DNA of 64,000 nt, taken from contig CBDDLT010000012.1 in the NCBI GenBank assembly GCA_965230755.1, positions 51,440-115,439 on the forward strand, in the 5' to 3' direction. Positions within the stretch are counted from its first letter, which is position 1. The number at the start of each line of letters is the position of its first letter. The translations under genes and the position numbers were made by a program. This stretch comes from DATFJT01 sp965230755 (GTDB lineage: Bacteria > Bacteroidota > Bacteroidia > Chitinophagales > Saprospiraceae). Of this stretch, positions 43,227 to 52,172 are shown piece by piece. Under the pieces are notes generated by a model, which saw only the letters and a program-made list of their open reading frames with translations, was not told where the DNA came from and did no database searches.

Positions 43227-43247
43227 TTACGATAAGTAGATATAAAT

Positions 43248-43288
43248 AAAAAAAGCCTCAACAAGGTTTTATTGTTGAGGCTTTTTTT
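43248..43288. terminator. Bidirectional Rho-independent terminator
   Basis: A7 - GCCTCAACAA (43255-43264) - loop GGTTTTA - TTGTTGAGGC (43272-43281) - T7. A textbook stem with symmetric A/T tracts between convergent genes (TlpA-like, plus; unknown gene at 43300, minus). Confidence 0.92.
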
Positions 43289-43299
43289 ATTCGAAAACA

Positions 43300-43977
43300 C
43301 TATTTCTTGATCAATTTGTATTGCAGAAAAACCTGACATCGATATTGTTGATCCTTTCGATCGCAAATGCTTTTAGGAAAACCCATGTTTTCGAGTTCTT
43401 CGAATCCCAAATCCTCTATGCGTTTATTATAGAACTCATCAATACTGATTAATTCAAGCCGGTATCCCTGAAATATTTCTTTATATGCTCCAGCCAAACT
43501 AAAGCCTTTTTTAAGAACTTGTTCGGAACAATTATTTATTACATCATTATAATTTTCAAGGCTGGGATATCTATAAATTAATTCGATATTCTGAGCAAAG
43601 GCTTTCTTCGCACAGGACCAAACCTTCTTCATCTCCTCTATATCTCTGTATAAATATGTAAATATTTTTCTGGGGTTTCTAACGCCATTAACATATTCAG
43701 TATTGAAGGCTAGCTCTTCTAGATGATCAACACTCAAACTGTTCTCATAAAAAAGCTCATAAAAATAGGATATCTGACCACCCAGATCTTCAAATTCACT
43801 ATTTGGCCCACAAGACATTTGATTCTGTTCAAATATAATTTTCAACTTGTTTTCTTCTGATTCATAATGAGGTCTGTTTTGGACATAGATACTGATATCT
43901 ATTGTGTCATTTCCCAAGCTAAGCAATGGTAAAAATAGAAACATCCAAAAGAGCATATGTTCGGGTATTTTATTCAT
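43300..43977 (-). CDS. Uncharacterised exported protein
   Basis: 225 residues, not recognised. The N-terminus has a hydrophobic signal-like stretch (about residues 8-22, MLFWMFLFLPLLSLG) and no lipobox. The mature part is mostly helical, rich in Tyr, Glu and Asn, with five to six cysteines (QNQMSCGP, VWSCAKKA, NNCSEQ, SICDRK, YRCQVF) that could pair in the periplasm. Its start overlaps the stop region of the SIMPL-like gene (8 bp), so both are probably translated from one mRNA. No known motif. Confidence 0.7.
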   Translation of the reverse strand: MNKIPEHMLFWMFLFLPLLSLGNDTIDISIYVQNRPHYESEENKLKIIFEQNQMSCGPNSEFEDLGGQISYFYELFYENSLSVDHLEELAFNTEYVNGVRNPRKIFTYLYRDIEEMKKVWSCAKKAFAQNIELIYRYPSLENYNDVINNCSEQVLKKGFSLAGAYKEIFQGYRLELISIDEFYNKRIEDLGFEELENMGFPKSICDRKDQQYRCQVFLQYKLIKK

Positions 43978-44617
43978 CTTTCAATTCATATGTAACGGTT
44001 ATAGAATAATTTACTTCTTGTTTATCGCCGCGTTCAACTTCTCTAGGGCCTCTTTGATAGTGGTAAGAGTTGTCCTGAATATTTAGAATATCCCCTACTT
44101 TCTTGTTGGCCAGTTTTGCCAGTTTCTCAGCTTTTTTCTTAGAACTCTCAATTGCTTTTTTGGTCAGTAAGAAGTCATCGACCTTTTCAGAAGTGTCGAA
44201 TAGATACCAAAGTTCAATAACCCTTAAGCCCTTTATTTCTATTTCGTAAAAAGACTTTACTTGATCCAGGTCTTCAAAATCAAGATGATAGGTTTTCGTT
44301 CTATTCTGTCCGTACATATAGCTATGAGGAGGAAAGATTTCTTTTAATTGGGTCGTATCATATCCAATAGTGAAAAGCGCAGAATTCAATTCCACCATAA
44401 CATCTGAAATTGTCCTTTCTCTTATTTTCCTATACTCATCTCTTTGCGCCCCCTCCAATTGAATTTTAAGTCTAATACCGTTGGAATGGTAAACAGTCCG
44501 AGTGTTTCCAACTACTCTTAAATAGTTGTCTCCGGGACTTAAGGCATTTTGGGCGTAAGAATAATCATTAGGAAGATAAACGATCAATACAACGAATAAA
44601 TATGAAAATTTTTTCAT
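43970..44617 (-). CDS. SIMPL (DUF541)-like exported protein
   Basis: 215 residues from the ATG at 44617, chosen because a signal peptide (MKKFSYLFVVLIVYLPN ... YAQ) follows directly; a longer frame reaches 44674. The C-terminal part shows the SIMPL/DUF541 pattern: KAIESSKKKAEKLAKLANKKVGDI followed by YSITVTYELKD, preceded by a strand near FYEIEIKGLRVIELW. SIMPL proteins are periplasmic or surface proteins with no agreed function. Overlaps the next gene by 8 bp. Assignment by pattern only. Confidence 0.6.
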   Translation of the reverse strand: MKKFSYLFVVLIVYLPNDYSYAQNALSPGDNYLRVVGNTRTVYHSNGIRLKIQLEGAQRDEYRKIRERTISDVMVELNSALFTIGYDTTQLKEIFPPHSYMYGQNRTKTYHLDFEDLDQVKSFYEIEIKGLRVIELWYLFDTSEKVDDFLLTKKAIESSKKKAEKLAKLANKKVGDILNIQDNSYHYQRGPREVERGDKQEVNYSITVTYELKDE

Positions 44618-44954
44618 GTTTAATGTGTTTAAGGTTAAAAAATAAAGCGTGTCAAATACATCAACACGCAACATTTTGAAAAAGTTTCAATCAAAATAAC
44701 AGAACTATATTAAGTTATTGATAGCTTGAGCAATACTCGCATTGTTTCACATTAAACATTGCAAGTATCTTATGTCATTCCGAGCTCAAATTCCAAAATT
44801 CCTTTTCCCTATGCAGCATAAAACCAATTTATCGGATTAGTTTATTAACGAGGAGCTCTTCTTACATTTTGATACAAGAACACATTTCTTAGACCGAGGG
44901 TGTGTTATGCCGATAGTATCAAAACCTATTGATTCATTCATTAAAACTGACGAG
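44618..44954. other. Intergenic region between divergent genes
   Basis: 337 bp without a supported gene between the SIMPL-like gene (minus) and the small CarboxypepD_reg-like protein (plus). It contains a weak hairpin (GCGTGT ... ACACGC near 44649-44671) and AT-rich sequence. No clear TAnnTTTG box was found in either direction, so the promoters here remain unassigned. Confidence 0.5.
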
Positions 44955-45392
44955 ATGAAAGACGTTGTATTTAAAACAATGCTATGTGCATTGACTACAC
45001 TTATCATGATAGCCCCATCTTTAGCCCAAGCCACCATCACAGGAATTGCAACAGATAACAATGGAGAACCAGTTATTTATGGAAACGTAGATCTTTATAA
45101 AGATGGAGATCTATATAAAAGCACTTATTCTGATTTTGATGGATACTATACTATTTCCGATATAGAATTGGGAATATATGATCTGGAGCTTACCTATCCG
45201 GGATTTCCATCTAAGAAATTATACAACATAAAGATTAAAAGAAAGAAACCCACAACAGTTAATCTAAGACTGGAGGCCTATCATTCCTGTTATGGCGGCC
45301 AATCTGAACCGGTCAATTTCACCTGTTGTAACTACGATTTCTGGGATGGAAAGATCGTGCAATCTGAAGATATAAGTCGAATGGCATTTTAG
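44955..45392 (+). CDS. Small exported CarboxypepD_reg-like domain protein
   Basis: 145 residues from the ATG at 44955, which precedes a signal peptide (TLIMIAPSLAQ). The mature protein is a single carboxypeptidase-regulatory-like Ig fold: ATITGIATDNNGEPVIYGNVDLY, SDFDGYYTISDIELGIYDLEL. A Cys-rich tail (SCYGGQ, FTCCNYDFW) ends the protein. The signal peptide and fold closely match the first 110 residues of the next gene (MLCAL ... APSLAQATI), so the two are products of a duplication in which this copy lacks the VWA part. Function unknown; such domains usually stabilise or dock surface proteins. Confidence 0.75.
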   Translation: MKDVVFKTMLCALTTLIMIAPSLAQATITGIATDNNGEPVIYGNVDLYKDGDLYKSTYSDFDGYYTISDIELGIYDLELTYPGFPSKKLYNIKIKRKKPTTVNLRLEAYHSCYGGQSEPVNFTCCNYDFWDGKIVQSEDISRMAF

Positions 45393-45431
45393 CCTAAATC
45401 CAATTTTACTCAACCAAACAAATTTTAAATC

Positions 45432-47504
45432 ATGAAATACACTATACTGAAAGCAATGCTATGTGCATTGTCTATACTTATCAGCACAGCCCCATCTTTA
45501 GCCCAAGCCACCATTAAAGGAAAAGTAATTGATGACAGCGGAGAACCAGTACTTTTTGCCACAGTGGCTATTTACCAACAAGGTGCTTTAATATGCGGAA
45601 CCCAAGCAGACTTTGATGGCAATTATTTGATATCAAATATCCAACCTGGAACCTATGATCTGGAAGCCACGTATGTTGGTCTTCAATCCAAAAGAATTAA
45701 TGCTATTTCTTTTTCTGCTGGTGAAACCAAAGTTATTGACATTACACTACTTACGGGTGTCTCTCTTGAATGTGCTGTGATAGTTGAATCTAAGAAAAAA
45801 CTGTTCCGTAGAGGCAAAACAACAAATGGACGAACAGTAACATCGGATGAGATCTCAAATCTCGGATTGAGAAGTGTGAATAATGTAGCAGCAACAACAT
45901 CAGGAGTGAAGGATGGAAAACTTAATATCCGCGGAGGTCGAAATGAAAATACGGTTTACTTCATAGATGGACAAAGAGTCCGAGGTGCTGCAAACTTGAG
46001 TCCGATACAGAAAAAGAGGACGAAATCAAAACGCAATAAGAAGGGGACTCATGATCCAATCATACCTCAGCCCATCGAGTGGAATACTGAAGACTATTCT
46101 TTGATTGTAGAAAACGAATTTCTCGAAGTTGCCTCCGATCCTCTTTCTACCTTTTCCATTGATGTCGACGCGGCCTCCTACAGTAACGTAAGGAGATTTA
46201 TTAACACTAATCAGCCTATCCCAAAGGACGCGGTAAGAATCGAGGAAATGATCAACTATTTTGACTATGATTACCCTCAACCAAATGGGACACACCCTTT
46301 TGCTACGATTATTGAAAAAGTACCTTGTCCTTGGAATACAGATCACGAACTGCTTCATATTGGACTTCAAGGACTAGAGACCGAAAAAGAAGATCTGCCC
46401 AATTCCAACATAGTATTTTTGATCGATGTTTCCGGTAGCATGCAAAGCAACAACAAACTTCCACTTTTGAAGCAATCTTTTAATTTACTCATAGATGAAT
46501 TGAGAGATAATGATAAAGTAGCTATAGTAGTCTATGCGGGTGCTGCAGGGGAGGTTCTACCATCGACCAGTGGAAGTGATAAAGAAACCATACGTACAGC
46601 ACTTAATAATTTAACCGCAGGAGGAAGCACTGCCGGAGCCGCAGGAATAAAATTGGCCTATCAAATCGCTCAAAAGAACTTTATCCCCAATGGAAATAAT
46701 CGTGTAATTCTCGCTACCGATGGAGACTTCAATGTAGGAACAAGTAGTGATGCAGCACTGGTTAGACTCATTGAGGATAAAAGAAAATCCAATGTTTTTC
46801 TAACCGTTCTTGGGTTCGGCATGGGTAATTACAAAGACAATAAGATGCAACAATTGGCTGATAAAGGCAATGGTAATCATGCCTATATCGATAATATTCG
46901 GGAAGCGCAAAAAGTATTGGTTCATGAATTCAATAGTACCATATTCGCCATTGCCAAGGATGTCAAATTACAATTAGAATTTAATCCGAAATATGTTCAT
47001 TCTTATCGCCTAATCGGTTATGAAAACAGATTACTGGCGGATAAAGATTTCAATGATGATAAAAAAGATGCTGGCGAAATAGGCTCCGGACATACCGTTA
47101 CCGCTTTATATGAAATCATACCGCAGAGGAAAAATTCTATTAAAGAGATAGCGTCTGTAGATCCTCTGAAGTATCAACTTCTAAGCACTACTCCTAAATC
47201 GACTTCAAGAGAAGTACTGACTCTTAAACTCCGGTATAAAAAACCCAAGGAGGATTCTAGTATACTGATAGAAAAGATACTCAAAGATAAGCGCAATAAA
47301 GGCTTAAGTCCTAACCTAGAATGGGCGTCCGCCGTAGCGAGCTTTGCAATGATATTAAGAGACTCAAAGTTCAAATCTGAAGCCAATCTAGATATGGTTT
47401 TGGAAATGGCCAAAAGCTCAAAAGGAGAAGATCCATACGGATACAGAGAAGAATTCATCCGAATGGTCGAAACATATAAATTGACTTCAACCCCTTCGAA
47501 CTAA
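45432..47504 (+). CDS. Exported VWA-domain protein with CarboxypepD_reg and TonB-plug-like segments (YfbK-type)
   Basis: 690 residues. Signal peptide to about residue 25; CarboxypepD_reg-like domain at about 26-108; a segment at about 130-185 that reads like the start of a TonB-dependent receptor plug (TVTSDEISNLGLRSVNNV ... LNIRGGRNENTVYFIDGQRV); then a YfbK-type region with a VWA domain from about residue 325. The MIDAS motif is intact: Asp332-x-Ser-x-Ser in LIDVSGSM, Thr in AGGSTAGAA and Asp in LATDGDFN. The C-terminal 150 residues match the DUF3520 region. Likely a periplasmic or surface metal-dependent adhesion/scaffold protein. The plug piece lacks any barrel, so transport is not expected. 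Followed by a perfect palindromic terminator. Confidence 0.87.
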   Translation: MKYTILKAMLCALSILISTAPSLAQATIKGKVIDDSGEPVLFATVAIYQQGALICGTQADFDGNYLISNIQPGTYDLEATYVGLQSKRINAISFSAGETKVIDITLLTGVSLECAVIVESKKKLFRRGKTTNGRTVTSDEISNLGLRSVNNVAATTSGVKDGKLNIRGGRNENTVYFIDGQRVRGAANLSPIQKKRTKSKRNKKGTHDPIIPQPIEWNTEDYSLIVENEFLEVASDPLSTFSIDVDAASYSNVRRFINTNQPIPKDAVRIEEMINYFDYDYPQPNGTHPFATIIEKVPCPWNTDHELLHIGLQGLETEKEDLPNSNIVFLIDVSGSMQSNNKLPLLKQSFNLLIDELRDNDKVAIVVYAGAAGEVLPSTSGSDKETIRTALNNLTAGGSTAGAAGIKLAYQIAQKNFIPNGNNRVILATDGDFNVGTSSDAALVRLIEDKRKSNVFLTVLGFGMGNYKDNKMQQLADKGNGNHAYIDNIREAQKVLVHEFNSTIFAIAKDVKLQLEFNPKYVHSYRLIGYENRLLADKDFNDDKKDAGEIGSGHTVTALYEIIPQRKNSIKEIASVDPLKYQLLSTTPKSTSREVLTLKLRYKKPKEDSSILIEKILKDKRNKGLSPNLEWASAVASFAMILRDSKFKSEANLDMVLEMAKSSKGEDPYGYREEFIRMVETYKLTSTPSN

Positions 47505-47526
47505 AACCCGTACTTTGCTCATTAAA

Positions 47527-47556
47527 GAAAAGGGGCCGAAATTTCGGCCCCTTTTC
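47527..47556. terminator. 30-bp perfectly palindromic terminator
   Basis: GAAAAGGGGCCGAAA (47527-47541) is followed by its exact reverse complement (47542-47556), ending CCCCTTTTC. It lies 22 bp after the VWA gene stop. The GC-rich stem with T4 tail is a good intrinsic terminator on the plus strand. Confidence 0.85.
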
Positions 47557-47643
47557 AATTATTTCGGCTCGTAATAGATTTTCTAATGCATAATCCGGCT
47601 TAAACACTATTTCAGGTTATATTTAAGGTAAAAGCATCAATAT

Positions 47644-50600
47644 ATGAACTTGAGAAGTGTTCTTAGCATAATCCTGAGTATCATCCTAGTGTCGTCCAGC
47701 TTTGGCCAGAAGGAAGAGAAAGACAAAGATCTTTGGCAGGCAAAATCCTTTAAAGGATTGGAGTTTAGAAGCATAGGGCCCGCGTTTATGTCGGGACGAA
47801 TTGCGGACATTGCCATTCACCCTACTAAAACCAGCACTTGGTATGTAGCAGCAGGCTCTGGCGGTCTATGGAAAACCATCAATTCCGGTACGACATGGAC
47901 GCCTATATTCGACGAACAGGAGTGCTACTCTATGGGATGCGTTAGCATTGACCCTAACAACCCCGATGTAGTCTGGTTAGGTACGGGAGAAAATGTCGGA
48001 GGAAGGCATGTTTCGTTCGGATGCGGAATATACAGAAGCAGTGATGGTGGGGCCTCATGGAAAAATATGGGTTTAAAAGATTCCGAGCATATTTCTAAGA
48101 TCATTGTGCATCCCGATAATTCGGATATTGTGTGGGTGGCATCTCAAGGTCCATTGTGGAGCAATGGTGGCGAGCGAGGAATCTTCAAAACTACCGATGG
48201 CGGTAAAACATGGCAAAGAACATTGGGAGATGACCAATGGATGGGTGCGACTGATCTTGTGATCGACCCCCAGAATCCGGATATTCTATACGCTGCCAGT
48301 TGGGAGAGACACCGCACGGTTGCAGCTTACCTAGGTGGTGGACCCAAAACTGGACTTCATAAATCAACGGATGGAGGGAGCAGTTGGGTTGAACTCAAAA
48401 AAGGCCTGCCAAAATCCAATATGGGTAAAATAGGACTGGCTATTTCTCTTCATCAGAGCAATGTACTTTATGCGGCCATCGAGCTAGACCGAAGAAAGGG
48501 AGCCGTCTATCGTTCGGATGACAGCGGAAGTTCTTGGAAAAAGATGTCCGAAGCAGTTTCCGGAGGTACAGGACCTCATTATTATCAAGAATTATATGCC
48601 TGTCCTCATGTTTTTGATCGAATCTACCTGATGGATGTTCGCGCACAAATATCAGATGATGGAGGTAAGACCTTCAGGAGGATGAAAGAAAAATATAAGC
48701 ACTCCGACAATCATGCCATGGCATTCAAAAAAGACGATCCCAATTACTTATTATTTGGAACTGATGGTGGAGTATATGAATCATACGACTTGGGGGAGCA
48801 TTGGAGATTCTTTTCAAACCTTCCACTTACCCAGTTCTATAAGATCGCCGTTGACGACGCGGAGCCCTTCTACAATGTCTATGGAGGAACCCAGGACAAC
48901 AATACGCAAGGTGGTCCTTCGCGAACGGATAATATTCAGGGCATTCAAAACGGAGACTGGAAAGTTGTTTTAAACTGGGATGGTCATCAACCGGCTACAG
49001 AACCGGGGAATCCAAACATTATGTACGGTCAGAGACAGCAAGGAACCCTCTCCAGAATCGATCTTAAGACGGGAGAAGTTGTCGATATTAAACCTCAGCC
49101 AGGAGCAGATGAACCCCATGAGCGCTTTAACTGGGATGCTCCCATTCTAGTGAGTACATTCGACCCTAAACGAATTTACTTCGCTTCTCAACGTCTTTGG
49201 AGGTCCGATGACAGAGGAGATTCATGGGTGGCTCTATCTGATGATTTAACACGAAACGAAAACAGAATAGAATTGCCCATCATGGGTCGCAAGCAAAGTT
49301 TTGACAACCCATGGGACGTTTATGCCATGTCCAATTACAACACCATAACTTCTATTGCCGAATCTCCGAAAAATGAAGATTTAATCTACATTGGAACGGA
49401 TGATGGACTTATTCAAATTACCGATAATGGTGGGGAAAGCTGGAGGCAAATTAACGCAAGCCAACTTCCTGGATGCCCGAAGCGCGCTTATATCAACGAT
49501 ATTAAAGCTGACTTGCATGATGAAAATACCGTTTACATTGCTCTTGACAATCACAAAGAAGGGGACTACAATGTCTACCTTTACAAAAGTGACAACCAAG
49601 GCAGAACCTGGAAGTCTATAAAGGCAAATCTCAAAGATCGCAATCTGGTGTGGCGAATTACTCAGGATCATATCAATCCTGGGCTATTGTTTATTGGGAC
49701 TGAATTCGGTATTTATTTCAGTCAAAATGGAGGAAAAAAATGGACTCAACTTAAAGGCAAACTTCCTACGATTTCATTTCGTGACATTACCATACAAAGA
49801 AGGGAAGACGATCTGGTATGCGGATCATTTGGCCGTTCCATTTATATTCTAGACGATATAGAAGCCTTGCGAAAAGTGAATGAAGAAGTGCTTGAAAGTG
49901 AAGCCGCATTGCTCAGTGCGAAAGACGCCTGGTGGTATGTACCGAGACCATCCCTTTCCTTTGCAAAAGGAAAGGGAAGTCGGGGTTCCGGATATTATAT
50001 TGCGGATAATCCCCCCTTCGGAGCCGTATTCACCTATTATCTGAAGGATGGCTTTAAGACTATAAAAGATATAAGGAAAGAGGATGAACTACAATTCGAT
50101 ACTGTAGGTCAGGATGTTCCTTTTAAGGGATGGGATGAACTCGAAAAAGAATTTATGAAGGACAGCCTTAAACTTTGGCTGACGATAACAAATTCTGATG
50201 GCGATATTATTCGCAGGGTTAGTGGACCGACAAAAAAAGGCATGAACAGAACAGCCTGGGATTTGAGATACTCGTCTTTACGGCCCATTCCTGAAGGTAA
50301 GAAGAAATGGACCCAATCCGGACCTATGGCTCCTCCTGGTGATTACTCTGTGACGATGAGTTTGGAAAAAAAAGGTGAAATCACTCAAATTGGAGAAGCT
50401 TTGACCTTCACTGTGAAACCTTTACAGGAAGGTAGTTTAGAAGGAAATCCGATGGATGTCACACAGGCGTTTTGGAGACAATACGAAGAAACTGTTGTAC
50501 AAATGAGCCAATTGAGGATGAAGCAGAAAAAACTTAATAAAGCGATACATCAGTTGGATCTTAGCTACCACAATGCTCCAATAGGTTCATCGGATATTTC

Positions 50601-50907
50601 CAATCAATTGTATCAGCTGAAGAATGAGCTTTTTAATTTTGAAGTAGAATTAAATGGAAATCCTGCTCAGAAATCGATTGGAGAAAAAACGATACCTACC
50701 ATTGGTGAACGCCTATATTCAATAAGTAGAAGCCTTTCAAATTCTACTTATGGACCTACAAAGTCGAATATAGAGACAATGAAAATTATACAAGAGCAAC
50801 TGGTACAGCACCAAGGGAACTTAAGTTCTATTGATGTAAAGATCAGAGAACTTGCTCAGAAAATTAAAATGGAGGGTGGAGCTCCTGTAGAAATTTTGAC
50901 TGATTAA
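47644..50907 (+). CDS. VPS10/sortilin-like beta-propeller protein (BNR repeats)
   Basis: Exported protein of 1087 residues. Signal peptide to about residue 22 (VSSSFGQ). Residues about 35-740 contain many BNR/Asp-box repeats (SSDGGASW, TTDGGKTW, STDGGSSW, SDDSGSSW, SDDRGDSW, TDNGGESW, SDNQGRTW, SQNGGKKW), which build a large VPS10-type propeller. Residues 750-1087 are a beta-rich then helical C-terminal part with no T9SS sorting signal. Bacterial members are annotated loosely as glycosyl hydrolases, but no catalytic residues can be assigned. Monocistronic. Confidence 0.88.
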   Translation: MNLRSVLSIILSIILVSSSFGQKEEKDKDLWQAKSFKGLEFRSIGPAFMSGRIADIAIHPTKTSTWYVAAGSGGLWKTINSGTTWTPIFDEQECYSMGCVSIDPNNPDVVWLGTGENVGGRHVSFGCGIYRSSDGGASWKNMGLKDSEHISKIIVHPDNSDIVWVASQGPLWSNGGERGIFKTTDGGKTWQRTLGDDQWMGATDLVIDPQNPDILYAASWERHRTVAAYLGGGPKTGLHKSTDGGSSWVELKKGLPKSNMGKIGLAISLHQSNVLYAAIELDRRKGAVYRSDDSGSSWKKMSEAVSGGTGPHYYQELYACPHVFDRIYLMDVRAQISDDGGKTFRRMKEKYKHSDNHAMAFKKDDPNYLLFGTDGGVYESYDLGEHWRFFSNLPLTQFYKIAVDDAEPFYNVYGGTQDNNTQGGPSRTDNIQGIQNGDWKVVLNWDGHQPATEPGNPNIMYGQRQQGTLSRIDLKTGEVVDIKPQPGADEPHERFNWDAPILVSTFDPKRIYFASQRLWRSDDRGDSWVALSDDLTRNENRIELPIMGRKQSFDNPWDVYAMSNYNTITSIAESPKNEDLIYIGTDDGLIQITDNGGESWRQINASQLPGCPKRAYINDIKADLHDENTVYIALDNHKEGDYNVYLYKSDNQGRTWKSIKANLKDRNLVWRITQDHINPGLLFIGTEFGIYFSQNGGKKWTQLKGKLPTISFRDITIQRREDDLVCGSFGRSIYILDDIEALRKVNEEVLESEAALLSAKDAWWYVPRPSLSFAKGKGSRGSGYYIADNPPFGAVFTYYLKDGFKTIKDIRKEDELQFDTVGQDVPFKGWDELEKEFMKDSLKLWLTITNSDGDIIRRVSGPTKKGMNRTAWDLRYSSLRPIPEGKKKWTQSGPMAPPGDYSVTMSLEKKGEITQIGEALTFTVKPLQEGSLEGNPMDVTQAFWRQYEETVVQMSQLRMKQKKLNKAIHQLDLSYHNAPIGSSDISNQLYQLKNELFNFEVELNGNPAQKSIGEKTIPTIGERLYSISRSLSNSTYGPTKSNIETMKIIQEQLVQHQGNLSSIDVKIRELAQKIKMEGGAPVEILTD

Positions 50908-51100
50908 TTGTTTTCAGTTTAAAGCGAATAAACTATAAGTTTGATAATATGTTTGGTATTTGCTTTGTTAGCCGGTCGATAACAGCGATTGATCTCCTAA
51001 TACAGTAATCAACTATTAATTGAACGCTTAAAATAACTTGGCTACAAGCTTAGCATCAATACGATTTTATATCAATGCTAAATCATCGAACATGTAATGG

Positions 51101-51994
51101 CTACAGAGTTAATCCCAAAGTAGAGAATATGTCCATTGCTACATCTAGAACTACCTGTGTCTGACAGGCATCCAATCCCAGATCTCTCGTTCCACCACTT
51201 TCAGAACAGTCAACGGTGCTTACTCCTCCAGTCCACATGCAATCTGCATTATCTTGGTAATCCCCCGCAGATGCCATGAAATTAGTACTAGAACTTGAAC
51301 TCGCACTTGGGATGCATTCATGATCAAGTAAAAAACAATGTCCCATTTCATGCTCTTGAACACCTACTCTATTGGCATCCCCATTTATTCTTGCATAATC
51401 CAAGAAAATATATGGCCTATTACTATTGTTCTTTGCATGTGAATTACTAGTGTTCTGGGCATCTACAATATAGATATTAATAGCATTTGGATCTCTTAAT
51501 CTTGACCTATTTTCCGCATTGAACAAACTTTGAAAGTCATGCCTGTCATCGAAATCAAAATTAGGAGTCAAAAAATCAACTGTTGCTCCTCCCATATTTA
51601 GTGCTTCCTGATAGAAAGTGGTCGATTTATAACTAAAAGTAACTATTCTCCTACGGTTATCCGGTGGAAATGCCGAATCTTCCTCTGTAAAGTATCTATT
51701 TAGGGTGTCGATCTGATCTCGCATCAATCCTTCTATGCTTGCATCCGATCCGGTTAATTGATCCGTCATGATAACGAAATGAATGGGAAAAATAAATCTA
51801 TTCCCAATGCATGACCTGAATGTCTCTGCAGCTTGTGATTCGCAAGATTCATTACCATTGCAAGCTGCATGATTGTCTGAATAGTCCGTGAAACAATTTC
51901 GAAATTGAAGTCCCGAAGACTCATCTGAACATCCCAAAATAAGTAATAGGATGAAACAAAGCATTACCGACAGTATGAAACTTAATTTTTTCAT
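51101..51994 (-). CDS. Metzincin-like zinc metalloprotease lipoprotein
   Basis: 297 residues with a lipoprotein signal (LILGC, Cys22). A zinc motif is visible at HEMGHCFLLDH: His215-Glu216-x-x-His219 with the third His at 225, as in metzincins (HExxHxxGxxH), but the usual Gly is Leu. A downstream Met (NFMASAGDY) could form the Met-turn. The N-terminal part carries a Cys-rich segment (NCFTDYSDNHAACNGNESC). Pappalysin-like (M43) is the closest guess. Secreted or surface protease acting on unknown substrates. The gene stands alone. Confidence 0.75.
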   Translation of the reverse strand: MKKLSFILSVMLCFILLLILGCSDESSGLQFRNCFTDYSDNHAACNGNESCESQAAETFRSCIGNRFIFPIHFVIMTDQLTGSDASIEGLMRDQIDTLNRYFTEEDSAFPPDNRRRIVTFSYKSTTFYQEALNMGGATVDFLTPNFDFDDRHDFQSLFNAENRSRLRDPNAINIYIVDAQNTSNSHAKNNSNRPYIFLDYARINGDANRVGVQEHEMGHCFLLDHECIPSASSSSSTNFMASAGDYQDNADCMWTGGVSTVDCSESGGTRDLGLDACQTQVVLDVAMDIFSTLGLTL

Positions 51995-52172
51995 ATTTCC
52001 TTATTTTCTTCTAAAATAAAGAAACTCAACTACAGAGAACAGGGGTAAATGTCCCTTTTAATTAATTGATTCTAGATTTGGCAATAAAAGTAGTCGACAG
52101 GAGTCATTTTGTATTAATCCAATTGGCAGAGATTAACCAATTATTCCTTTTTAATTATTAATTGTTCACTAA

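Noticed and set aside
44837..45061. 74-codon minus-strand frame overlapping the start of the small CarboxypepD_reg gene
   Set aside because: Overlaps a better supported signal-peptide gene in antisense and has no motif.
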